From Paragordius varius (Eukaryota > Nematomorpha): a stretch of 64,000 nucleotides of DNA. The position numbers were made by a program, and so were the translations under genes. Below, one piece after another: positions 38,962-49,867 of this stretch. The notes below the pieces were generated by a model, which saw nothing but the letters and a program-made list of their open reading frames with translations, had not been told where the DNA came from and did not search any database. The DNA lies in NCBI GenBank assembly GCA_964247055.1, contig OZ176059.1, forward strand, positions 2,108,001-2,172,000. Reading direction: 5' to 3'. Positions within the stretch are counted from its first letter, which is position 1, and every line of letters starts with the position of its first letter.

Positions 38962-41900
38962 GCTAAATATTCCCAGCATCTTACTATATTTTATAATATA
39001 TATATTATCAGTTTTTAGCTATATATCATGCTTTCAAAAAAATTACACAATTTTTTTATAAATATGCATATATATATTCCGGATAACAGTATAGAATGAT
39101 AACAAAAAAACTATGGTCAAAATTATAAATACAGCGTATCCAAAGTTAAAGTATGGAGGAAAAAATTGTTTAATATCAACCATTTGTTGTTTTATACCAT
39201 ACCTTACTGTGAATATTAATATTTTATTATATACATATATATATATATATTTCTAACGGCCAAAAAAAACGAAAAAAGAGGTTAAGACTTAATCCACTTG
39301 GGAAATTAGAAGATTTTATTTTTCCATTCTGTTTACTTAATATCTTATATATATATATATATCTGATTAAAACTAACTGACTATTTATTATGTATAAATA
39401 TATAAGAATATATATATTAAGAAAACTATATAAATGATAATATATGATAAATAGCAAAATCAAAATTCGTATTACAGTAAAGAGAACTATTATTGGCTAA
39501 TTGGGTAATATAAATGGTTAAAATTGCATTTTAATTTAAATGATTGTTGGAATATATAAGATTAAGAATGTAAAATTATTTAAATACTAAAATGGCCATT
39601 AATAGTTCTCGTTACTGTATATTGATATAAAATAATTTTCCCGCCCTCAATGTTAAAAATGGGAAATTATTTTTAAATTGATATCATGCATGGATTTTAG
39701 CAAATTATTGACCAAATTATACGCTTTAAATTAAAAAAATTGAAATTATACTAGGGATAAAACGTAAAAATATAAAGACAAATATTGCTTTCTAAAAGAC
39801 AATCATACTTTTTCAATCTTGATTTTTTAAATATAACTCATTGTTAACTGCATATTATAAAATTGACATGTTTATCCGTAAAACAATCATTTATATTTTT
39901 TATGAAAGTGATTTTAAATAGGATATCTTATAAAATTTTGATTTTTCATATTTTTACGTTTCTTCCGTATAATTTCAATTTTTACTATAAATTCAAATTA
40001 TTGCATGATATATAACAACGGGTTTATAAAATTAAATCAATTTTTTTTATTTGAATAATAATAATTTTTCCTTCACTGTTAACCGATCTAAAATATATAC
40101 AAAAGTAGGTTTCTAAAGCAGATATTTTTTTCAAAGATTATAAAGAAAATATTAATTTTAATCCAAGATAGATAAATGGTTTATTAAACTTAAAACATAC
40201 TTTATTAAAATTCAAAATTCGAAGTGTCAAATCAAATGTAATGATAGTATATACTTTAGAGCCATCATTAAGGTACCAATTTTTGTTAAACTTCTACCAT
40301 CAGCTTCTTCACCATTTGCATTCGCATTCAATTCCCTTTTTGGGGTCCCCAAGTTTTTTTCAACGGCGGTTTTTTTAGCCCTATTAAAGTTATCTGATGA
40401 TGCCATATTATTATTATTACTACTAATATTACTAGTCGTATTTAGCAACATAATTGTGTTATTAAAATCGAAATCAGGCAGCAATGTAATATGATTTTTC
40501 ATCTTTAGAGGAATATGACAAGATTCTTCAATAGGTTGGGATGATTGCTTTAGTTTAAGGTGGTGTTGGTTGTTTGATAAAAAATTTTCATCATTGCTCA
40601 TAGTTTTAGTTGCGCCAAAATCATCTTGTAAACTGTAAAGATTGATCAAATTTTTGAGGCCTGTTAATTCAACGTCCTATATATATGTATATATATAAAG
40701 TTTATTTGATATTTATTGTAATGTAATTAAAGTAAAAAAGAGAAATTATATTGACAAAACGTGTGGTAAAAACATAAAGACAACCATATATTGTATTAGA
40801 AAAAAAGGGCAATCATATAATTAAAGGGTTAAAAACGAATGGGGTTGTCTTTACAAAAAAAAAGGTATTGTCTTATGATTTTTACGTTTCGTCTGCTCTC
40901 CTCTATGATTTTATTTTTTACTGTTTCACTCCAATTTTCATGACAAATTTAAAAAATTAAAACAATTTTTTGTCGTCAAATATCCCAAAGAATCAATCAA
41001 ATATATTCTGTGTCCAACTAAACCCATAAAAAATTTCCATTTACATTTAAAATTATGCTTTCTTTAGCCTGTTAGACGTATAATAAAAAATTTTTTTTTT
41101 AAAAAAAATTATTTGTATTTGACTCAATGTTATTAATACTTTTTAAGATAATGTTTGATTGATTCTGGAGCAAATTAACTTATAGATGAAATATATGTTT
41201 TTGGAAAAATTCTTTTATAACTTTACTATATATCCAAAATTAACCTAGTTAAATAAATTAATTTATAAACCAGAAAAAATGAAAAAGTATGCGTCAAAAT
41301 CATATTCTTAGTAAAACCAGAAACCCGGCCTACTTGTAGGGTAAATTTGATGTGTATTCCACAAGGGTAAAATTTTTAAAATATTAATTAAAGTAATATT
41401 AAATTTAGTGAAGCTATCAAATGTTGAAATTTAAACTGTAAATTATTATATATTATAATGGCATCATCCGTCAAGTTTTAAATCAAGATTATCAATGACA
41501 CTTTAATATTCCAGTTCAAACCCAAAAACTCTATATTACTAAAAAATTTTTTAGTAAAAACATTATTACTTAAGTTAATTTATTTAAATTTCAAAAATTA
41601 ATTTTCAAATAAAAATTAAAAAATATTTGAAAAAATAACCCTTTTCCCCAACTCCCGCGCCAATTCAATGTGGGCCAGCAAGGCATTTATAGCATTCGTA
41701 ATATATGATAATATTAATAATTCTGTTTCTGTATTATTATCATTATTTTTATCGCTTTGTGAATGGGTGGTTGGACAAGTGGCTAAAAACACTAAACTCA
41801 CATAGCAATGATAAATGTTGGAATGTGATACACACTGTCCCCAAATGTCGCAATTTAATCTATAAAAACAACGATTAATAAATATAAAAAAAATACTTCA

Positions 41901-43982
41901 AAAAAATTAAAAATAAAACATTTAATTTTTATATACGCCGCAAATACAGTCAAACTTATTTTTTGGGAATATTACAGGACCGAGGAACAAAAAATAAAAT
42001 TATCCAAAAAAATAATATTTTTTTTTTAATTAATTATAATTAGTCGATTGGCATAAAAAATATTATAGGAAAAAACTTTTTGCGTGAAAAAAAAGTCCAC
42101 ACAAAAACGTTTTTTTTTCAATAAATTTTTTAAAATATTAAAATGACATCAAAAAACGTGAGCATCTATCATTTGCAGTTATAACGTTTTGGAGCAGATA
42201 TATCCAACACAAACTTTTGCAAACCGCATTTTAAAATAAAAAACCTGCGGGCTGAATTCGTAAAACATATGGGCATTGGCAAATTAATTAAATAAACTTC
42301 AAATTTTAATCATTTTGTTCTAGTTCAGCACCCAAATTTGAAAGAATTTTAAGAAAATTTATTTATAAGATAATGAAATTTTACATGGATTTCGTAAAAA
42401 TTTACATACAAAAATTCTCCTCAAAGCTATTTTTAAATGGCCAATTTGGTATTTAAATGGGTAAAAGCATATATTGAATTCACATATCTGTTGTCATGTA
42501 TGAAATTTTTCATTTTTTATTACAGTATGCATTTTACTGATTGCTTATTTCACACTAAAGTTGGGCTATTTGTAACACAGTAGTATATGGAAAAAACAAC
42601 AAAGTGTTGAATATACAATTTTTTCCGTTTCTTACATTGCTTTGTTTATTTTAATCAATATTTTGTTGTTTTTTCCATACACTACTGTGCAATTTCCCAG
42701 CTAAAATGTGAAATTAGCAACCATTAAAATATATACTGTAGTTACATATTTATAATTAAAATTTTGGAGAATTAATACAGTGTGCCGCTTGTTCGAAAAA
42801 AGTATATTATATTTAACTAATAAAAATGAAAAATCCCATATACAGCAGCAGAAATGTAAATAGCCATTAAAAATACTAAAATGGCCAACAATAGCTCTAA
42901 TTTTGCAATTTTTCACTTATTTTCAGTCGAAAGCAACATTTAAACAAGCAAGCGTAACTATAAATGTAGCGTTTGGATTAAACATTATTGCGTTTGCATG
43001 AAAAAATGTTCGGTTGGTTGAAAAAATGTTGCATTTGCTTGAAAAAATCGTTTGGTTAAAAAATGCATTAGCCTGAAAAATGTTGTGTATGAAAAAAATG
43101 TTGCGTTTGGTTGATAAAGTGTTGCGAGAGACTGAAAAATGGTAGATTAAAACAGCAGGCTGTCATCTAAATATAATGCCTTTTGTCGGTCACAAATTAA
43201 CTTTAAAAGTTATATGTGGATTTATAATAACCAATGCGCAAAACTTTTCTGTATATTTGTTAACCCCAGGAGACATAAAAATTATTTTACGAAAAAGGTA
43301 AATAAAATCCGCCCTCAAAATAAGTCGGCATAAAAAGCGATAAATTTAGAATATTAGTGTTTTGTTTATATTATGTAATACAAAAAAAATTTCAAATATT
43401 TTCCATTCCTAATCAACTTTTATAATTGTAAAATATAAATCAAAAGAATAATAACGGTCTTAAACAATTGCCTGTATACAATCGAGAAATTATGTGTAGA
43501 TTATAAAACCTGGTAAGCTCCAGGTCTTGTTTGTGATATTTCAAAGAGCTGTCGTAATCCTGCTTATAATAAAAACAATTTCCCAAATTATTGTTGGCAC
43601 AACTGAGTAAAGATATAAGTTTTGGATAAAAATCTTCAATGTTAAATGAAGTATTATCATCATCCTCCTGATTATTACTATTATCATTAAGGCCAGATAA
43701 TTGTGTTAAAATATGATTACATTTTACAATACATTTTTCAAACATTTTGATTGCCTCATTGTAATAAAAGTGATGAACTGAGCTATTGGTATAACTAGAT
43801 GAGATTTCTGAACCATTATGAATAGATTGACTGGCTAGACTAATTTCCTCATAAGTGTTGGTAAATGGATTCTTTTGTGACAAAGATACAATATTTTGAG
43901 CCATATGTGCAAGCGAACAGGCTTCTTGGAATATTTCCCATATATTTGAAAAAGAATTTTGGTTATCAAAAGGTTCGGGCAT
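36299..43982 (-). CDS. Pins/GPSM-like G-protein signalling modulator (TPR and GoLoco)
   Basis: In animals Pins/LGN (GPSM) binds Inscuteable/NuMA through TPRs and G-alpha-i-GDP through GoLoco motifs, orienting the spindle at the cortex. Five exons join in exact phase: 43982-43510, 41859-41640, 40676-40255, 38441-38371, 37272-36299. Exon 1 opens at ATG after an in-frame TAG and ends with a clear TPR (ANNNLGNCFYYKQDYDSSLK then YHKQDLELTR). Exon 2 has one TPR split by an Asn/Asp-rich insert and ends AHIELARELGKR. Exon 3 continues DVELTGLKNLINLYSLQDDF, matching the end of the GPSM TPR array. Exon 5 carries RRRYYSMEHME, like the GPSM linker, and one GoLoco motif (LFEQIYAAQNARMNDQRV, about 36386-36451) with the essential DQR. 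Relatives have seven or eight TPRs and usually three or four GoLocos; here I see about three and one. The C-terminus beyond 36299 is uncertain. Confidence 0.8.
37780..37851. repeat. Long AT-dinucleotide microsatellite
   Basis: About 36 uninterrupted AT units in intron 4 of the Pins-like gene; the longest simple repeat in the window. Confidence 0.95.
37941..38217. repeat. MITE, family M4, best-preserved copy
   Basis: CCATTTATAATTCAAATTTA with repeated GAACAATTCAAATTCACC on the left is mirrored by GGGTGAATTTGAATTGTTCA, a second partial repeat, and CTGTAAATGG on the right. It lies in intron 4 of the Pins-like gene. Confidence 0.8.
39130..39210. repeat. Palindromic MITE, family M2, short copy
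   Basis: TACAGCGTATCCAAAGTTAA on the left, TTTTATACCATACCTTACTG on the right. Confidence 0.6.
39473..39619. repeat. Palindromic MITE related to family M5
   Basis: TACAGTAAAGAGAACTATTA with TTGGCTAAT on the left; ATGGCCATTAATAGTTCTCG with TTACTGTA on the right. The GAGAA-TATTATTGGCTAAT phrase also occurs inside the palindrome at 47901. Confidence 0.65.
39736..39990. repeat. MITE, family M1
   Basis: AATTGAAATTATACTAGGGA then AAAACGTAAAAATATAAAGA on the left; ACGTTTCTTCCGTATAATTT then CAATTTTTACT on the right. In intron 3 of the Pins-like gene. Confidence 0.7.
40735..40923. repeat. MITE, family M1, short diverged copy
   Basis: GAAATTATATTGACAAAACG on the left, TTTTTACGTTTCGTCTGCTC and ATTTTTTACTG on the right. 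In intron 2 of the Pins-like gene. Confidence 0.55.
42521..42740. repeat. Composite palindromic MITE (M2-like core inside longer arms), copy 1
   Basis: The outer arms ACAGTATGCATTTTACTGAT...CTTATTTCACACTA and their mirror (GTGAAATTAGCAACCATTAA...TATACTGTA) enclose an inner palindrome (42576-42689: ACAGTAGTATATGGAAAAAA ... TTTTTTCCATACACTACTGT) related to family M2. The same two-layer arrangement occurs at 49216-49410. In intron 1 of the Pins-like gene. Confidence 0.8.
42960..43140. repeat. Degenerate minisatellite (~20-bp unit)
   Basis: About eight imperfect repeats of a unit like TTGCGTTTGGTTGAAAAAATG's first 20 bases (TTGCGTTTGGTTGAAAAAAT), with several spacing changes. In intron 1 of the Pins-like gene. 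Confidence 0.75.
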
Positions 43983-46900
43983 ATTAAAAAGCTAATAAAA
44001 GGGATATATTTTAGAATATACGGTTCTAAAGTTCCAAAATTTAAAAATCGCAGATTTTACTGTACAAGTAAAACATGTGGTTTAATAATAATTTATTCAT
44101 ATAATACAATTTTATATAGTTAAATCAAATTTTTTTACCACTTCATTTTTTCGATTTGTTTATCTTTTGGGGTAGTTTTATAGCAGAGTTTAATTTTGTA
44201 ACTATATAACAGTTTCGAAAGTGATTTTAGTTAAAATTTTATCATCAAACATTGTTCTCATGCATTAGATAAAAAGCTTATATTTTTACGGTTTTGTAAC
44301 TTCAAGTGATTAAATTTTGGACAGCTTCATAATCCGATTGAAACAAACAACTATTATAAAAATTACAAAAATATCAGGTTTTTGCTGTTTAATGCAGTAG
44401 CCTCTTAAAGTTAATTATTAAATTTTTTATCCATAATATACAAATATTTGCCTGTTGCATTTAGGATTTAATAAAAAATTACTGAAAAAAGGCGGAAAAA
44501 GTTTGAGATGGGATTTACAAATTTTGCATATTTTAAAAAATATTTATGATATCAAAATATAGCTTATATTTTTTTATCACGCACTCCCGTCATTTTAGTC
44601 TTTATTCATTTTAGAGAGCAAAATTTTTTTTGACTTTCATTCCACATCAATGTATAGAAATTGTTTTTATTATATGTAGTTAATGATATATTTTAGTGAT
44701 ATTTTGGAATGCCTTTGCCTTTCACTAAAAAAATTTAATTCAAAGAATTGTGCAATTTTGCCATTTTCAGATATGGATCACTAACCATAAAGGTTTAAAT
44801 AATCTTAAATCACTCGTAATGGTAACCAAAAGGACCATCATACCCAGATATATTTTGCGATCAAAATATACAATTCATCAGATTATTTCTTGTTTCCTTT
44901 GACGCCACCATTCTTCAACACTACATAATACACTTTAAAATTTTTGAATTAGTTTTATTTTAAATATTTAACTATAATGCCGCATTCCAATAATATTTAT
45001 AAACAATCTCCTTTTGATAGGGCATTTAGCCCATTATTATACGTTCGAAAATTTCGAATTTTCGGACCTTATTTAAAATCAAAATTTAAAAAAATTTTGC
45101 TTTTATTTTAAAATATACTATTTGATCAAAATTTTTGGTTTATAGCCTTTTACACAAAAATTGCATCCTATTTTTTCTGCGATTTCATGCTCTTGTGATA
45201 CGCCATGACTATAGATTTATTTATATTGCTGTATCTGCTGTTAAAAGACGCATATGTCAGCAATCACTGTTCTAGCGAAACAAAATTTAATAAACGTTAC
45301 TCATTAGTTTTTATATCTTTTTCTAAAAAAATCTCCTATTTTTTCGATCACTATTAACAGTTTACCACCCATAATAGCCAAACACACCAGCAATGTGCAT
45401 ATGTAACGCTCCTACCATCCCGATCCCATCGATAAAGCAGGTTCTAACACTGATTCGGCCTTTTTTCCCAATACAAATTATTTACTACTGACCTTCATTT
45501 AATCCTTCTCAATTTCATACAAAAAATATGAAACCTTTCCATTTTGCACTATATTCTTGTTCTCGCTAGGTGACTTGCATCTTAAATAGAATTCATCTAT
45601 TAACAATCAAAAATATATTAACATGTTTCCGATTCGCAAATGCTGCCAACTTTTGCAAGTTCTATTCATGGTTGTTTCCGGCTTTTATCGACTCTACTAC
45701 AATGGATCTTTGGTTGTCCTGATAACACCCACACTAGTTAGACACTGATATTTTAAAAGGGTGTTTTTACGATGGAGAGAGTCATATAGGACATTTAACA
45801 CATCTTTTGAGATATTAATAAAAAAATAAATCTGAACTATATTGAAGAATTTTAAGGTGCAAATTTTCAAGATTTGTCACCGATATAAAATATTTAAAAA
45901 ATTGCAGATACAAGGATCTCATTGATTGGTTTTTTTATATTATAAAATATTTTACATTTATATCTTGGTTTTTTTGAAAGGGTTTCAATTTGATGGGGCG
46001 TGATCAAAAAAAGGTTGGGAATAACCGCCCTATAGTATAAGAAATTGTGGAAATATCTAAACTATGCTTTTAACTGATTTTATGTTGCAAATATTGGTTC
46101 AGTTATACTATACTACTCCGTTTACCATATTTAACATGACTTAAAATCACCCAAAATCTTTATCTTAAGCATCATTTCACATTATCTATCTGGATTGTCT
46201 GTCTTTAAAAAATTTGTATATCAGTTTGTTTCGTTAATACCCATCTTTTTTATGCTCTCGATATACCACATTACTTGTTAACTACTTCTCCAAATAAATT
46301 GTTATCAATTGACCACGAGCTCACAAAAAATACAAGCAGAGGAGTATGAAATATTTAAAATAATCAGGAAGCATCAAAAATGCCAAAAATGTCTATAACG
46401 TTATGCTATCAACCGGTATTAAATAAATTTGATTTTATATACTTATAGAAATATCATGGGCAAGCTAATTAATTTGTTCACCATACCATTTCTATTTCCT
46501 CAAATAAACTCACCTACTCCAACTGGTTTAAAACGTTAACTTGTTTTTACCATCACCCAAATATCAAAGTACACTCATTTCTTACATTAGTCTCTTAAAG
46601 AATAGAAACGGATGACAAATTAGATGTATACACTTGCAAGAAAATTAGTTTTCTTTGTCTTAGCTCTTCGGCAATCGACAAGTGTCTTTTAAAAACCTTG
46701 GTAAGCGTCTGCAATAACCAATTTTAGTGCTAAATGGTATAACGTTGGGATTATCTGGGAAATTTTCCTGTGACCATCTGTATATGATTACTCTAAAGTG
46801 ACTATGGATTATTAGATTTAAAATAACGAGAGGTTTTATGGGATCCGTAAAAATCTACCATATCGTGTCTAATCTATTCTTTTAAATATTTTTTAGACCT

Positions 46901-47840
46901 ATTCTCCACCCGTTCGGGTATAATATTCTGCTCAACTCAAATTTAACATCCATTTAACTTTCACTGTTTCTCGAGCGAATGGGATTTCCCACATTCTTCT
47001 ATATATCGAAATTGATTTCTGTTATGTTAGCTCCGGTATCATATATTTTTTCGGTCATTTACCATTATCATAATTTTTGGTTTTTGTAATAGCGGTCATT
47101 CTTTTTAAGATTATGTCGATTGGATACATTCTTTAGAGAATTTAAGGTTTATGGTACTCTGACAACAATAATCGCATTGATAATACAATCAGTCGTTTAC
47201 GGTTGATTCATTGGATAATATCAGTGTTCGTGCAATAGATGTAGGAAAAACCAAATAAGTGTCCTGTATAGAACTCAATGCAAATGCGGGAAACCAAATC
47301 CGTTATCTTAGTGTAGAGCAACTAACACACCCAAGCCTGTATCTAATTGACAGAATGTAACTTTAACCTTACAAATACCATTATACGTAACAATAAAAAG
47401 TCACGACCATGCAAAAGTCTACATTAATCACATCGGAGCTGATGTAGGTGTGATTAATTAAAAAACAGAATAAACGCGGAAATACACCTAATACCGGCTG
47501 TGAGAGCTAATGACAACAAAATAATATTGTACCATTATTGGGTATAACAACGGTGAGATTTGATATGGATGTGGTCAAAACGTGGAATTTGCAGAATTCT
47601 GTGCATAAATCAAGGAAGGAAGAGAATTAGTATACGTCGAATCTGTAGATTAGATTGAGTCGCGTCATTAAACATCGGCATTCCACAGTTACAGGTAAAC
47701 TATATTAAACAAATCGCAAACGGCGCTAAATAATTAAAGAAAAAGTATTTGTTTTATAGTCCTCGAAATGAGAAAAAATGGATAAATGTGCGTTATAAAA
47801 AGTATAGATAGATCAAAATCAATACAAGTGCAAAATACTG
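43983..47840. other. Long gene-free stretch upstream of the Pins-like gene
   Basis: From about 44900 the sequence is visibly less AT-rich and less repetitive than elsewhere (45400-47700). No frame of useful length stays open and I recognise no family member. Possibly an old decayed mobile element or promoter-distal unique DNA. Confidence 0.4.
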
Positions 47841-48290
47841 TAGAAATTAAAAATATAGACAAAATTTTATGACATGAAGACAATATTTTTTTCAAAAACT
47901 ACAGTAGGAGTAAGTATATACAGCTAGAAAGTTATTAATTATTAAATAGCATATGCAGCAAAGAGAATTATTATTGGCTAATAATAGTAAAAAGTAAAAA
48001 AATAACTATTAGCCAATAATACTCCCCTTTGTTGTGTGTGCTATTTGCAAATAATTAATAACTTTCTAGAATTGTATACTTACTCATTGTGTGATTTAAA
48101 CCTTAATTTTTCTTATTTATTTAATTATAAAACACATAAATGATTGTATTACCAGTATTTCACACTTTGCACAATTTAAAACATCGAGTTATATCTAAAA
48201 ACATCAAGTTTAAAATAAGTAAGTGATTTTTTGTTAAATAAAATAGTCTTTTTTATTTTTACGTTTTGTTTGTATATTCTATACCTAAAT
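47841..48290. repeat. MITE, family M1, interrupted by an M5 palindrome
   Basis: The left part CTGTAGAAATTAAAAATATA, GACAAAATTTTATGACATGA is followed by an M5 element (47901-48090). The M1 right part resumes (ATTTTTACGTTTTGTTTGTA near 48255-48280). Confidence 0.55.
47901..48090. repeat. Palindromic MITE, family M5
   Basis: Left arm ACAGTAGGAGTAAGTATATA then GCTAGAAAGTTATTAATTAT; right arm ATAATTAATAACTTTCTAGA then GTATACTTACTCATTGT. The inner arms (TATTATTGGCTAATAATAGT and mirror) are nearly perfect, so the whole folds into one hairpin. A degenerate arm of the same family lies near 4000-4120. Confidence 0.8.
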
Positions 48291-48576
48291 TTAAAAGGTT
48301 AACAAAACAAAGCAAAATAAGATTTTTAATAGATTTGTTTTTTATTGATACCCATAAAATTAATTATATCATAAGGATTATGATAAATAATTAGATATCA
48401 TAATGGTTTATTATTTACAATTTGGCTCAATAGATAGATATATTGTGAATGCGCGGATAACAAGATATATAACAATATATATGGTCCTGTTTTTTAAAAA
48501 AGTTCAAATTTGTGACATAAATTTATATATATATATATATATATATAATAACAAATAAGGTCAAAAAAAGGAATTA

Positions 48577-48871
48577 CAGTAAAAAATGAAATTATACAGA
48601 TGTAACGTAAAAACAAAAAGCCAAATATTTTTTTCCAAATGACAACCATACATTTTTAAACCCTTAAAATTTGAAATATAACTCATCGTTTTTGGTTGAA
48701 AAACGTGAAATAAACATGTAAATTGGTAGTAACACACTCAATTATATATTAACAAATACAAAAAAGTACATAGAGTATTGAGTACAAAAAATTAAGATAT
48801 GAAAAAGTATGGTTGTCTTTTTTAAAAAAATATGTTTTTACATTTTGTCTGTATTATATAAATCTTTACTG
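48577..48871. repeat. MITE, family M1
   Basis: TA|CAGTAAAAAATGAAATTATA on the left; TTTTACATTTTGTCTGTATT and TCTTTACTG on the right; CATACATTTTTAAACCCTTA inside. Confidence 0.75.
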
Positions 48872-49215
48872 TGTGTGTTAATATAAGTTATAGTAATATT
48901 ATTTAAATACAAGTGTTATGATCATTAGTTTGTGCGCATTTCCATGTATTAAAGTTATATATATAAAATTTATAAAATCCACAGTTCTGATTATAGGAAA
49001 AAACATATTGTCGACTGTGGGTAAAAGAATCGCAAAAAAACCATTTTAAACCCTAAAATCATAATAATTCAAAATTATGTGTGATCATTTGCTCAACGTT
49101 ATATAATATATAAATTAGTTGTTTAAAAAAAGCTATATATTATATAAATCAACGGTGGTATTTATCGAAATCGAAACCATTATATAATATGCAAAACTAA
49201 TTAATAATTAACAAT

Positions 49216-49410
49216 TACAGTATGCATTTTAATGGTTGCTTATTTCACACTATAGTAGTAGGGCAATTCGCAACACAACAGTAGTGTATAGAAAAAGCAA
49301 AAAAATGTTGGATAACCAATTATTTCCTTTCTTTTTTCCATACACTCTTGTGTTGCAAATTACCCGACTACTATAGTGTGAAATAAGAAACCATTAAAAT
49401 GTATAGTGTA
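49216..49410. repeat. Composite palindromic MITE, copy 2
   Basis: Same two-layer structure as 42521-42740: outer ACAGTATGCATTTTAATGGT ... CCATTAAAATGTATAGTG, with CTATAGTAGTAGGGCAATT and its mirror, around an inner M2-like core (about 49275-49354, AACAGTAGTGTATAGAAAAA ... TTTTCCATACACTCTTGTGT). Confidence 0.8.
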
Positions 49411-49735
49411 TGTAGTATTTGAATTGTGGTATACTATCATAACAATAGTAATATGTTTACTAAACCTCTGCAAACTCTTGAAATAATTTGATTATATAAT
49501 TATACATTTATAAAAATTAATGATTTTTTTACATAAAATCTGTTTTTATGTTGTGATTTTTGGCTAAAATTTGGGATTATCAACAGGCTAAACGCAATCC
49601 ACACTTCATAAGCATATAAGACAGGTAATATTCACAATATCGAGTAAGTATCTAAATCATGTACAATATAAATATAATTATAAATATAAAATTAACCTAA
49701 AAAATAAAAAGATTTCAACGCAAATTTTTAACTTT

Positions 49736-49766
<31 letters not shown>

Positions 49767-49867
49767 CTATATATAAACTCAAAAAATGAGAAATATATAG
49801 CATAAAAAGTTATATAATAAACTTGAACTTTATTTTCCATATTATAGTATTTATAAAAGAAACCTGT

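Noticed and set aside
38852-39061. Plus-strand frame rich in Ile, Tyr, Phe and Lys
   Set aside because: The composition is that of random AT-rich DNA with an AT microsatellite (about 38930-38955). No splice or start context.
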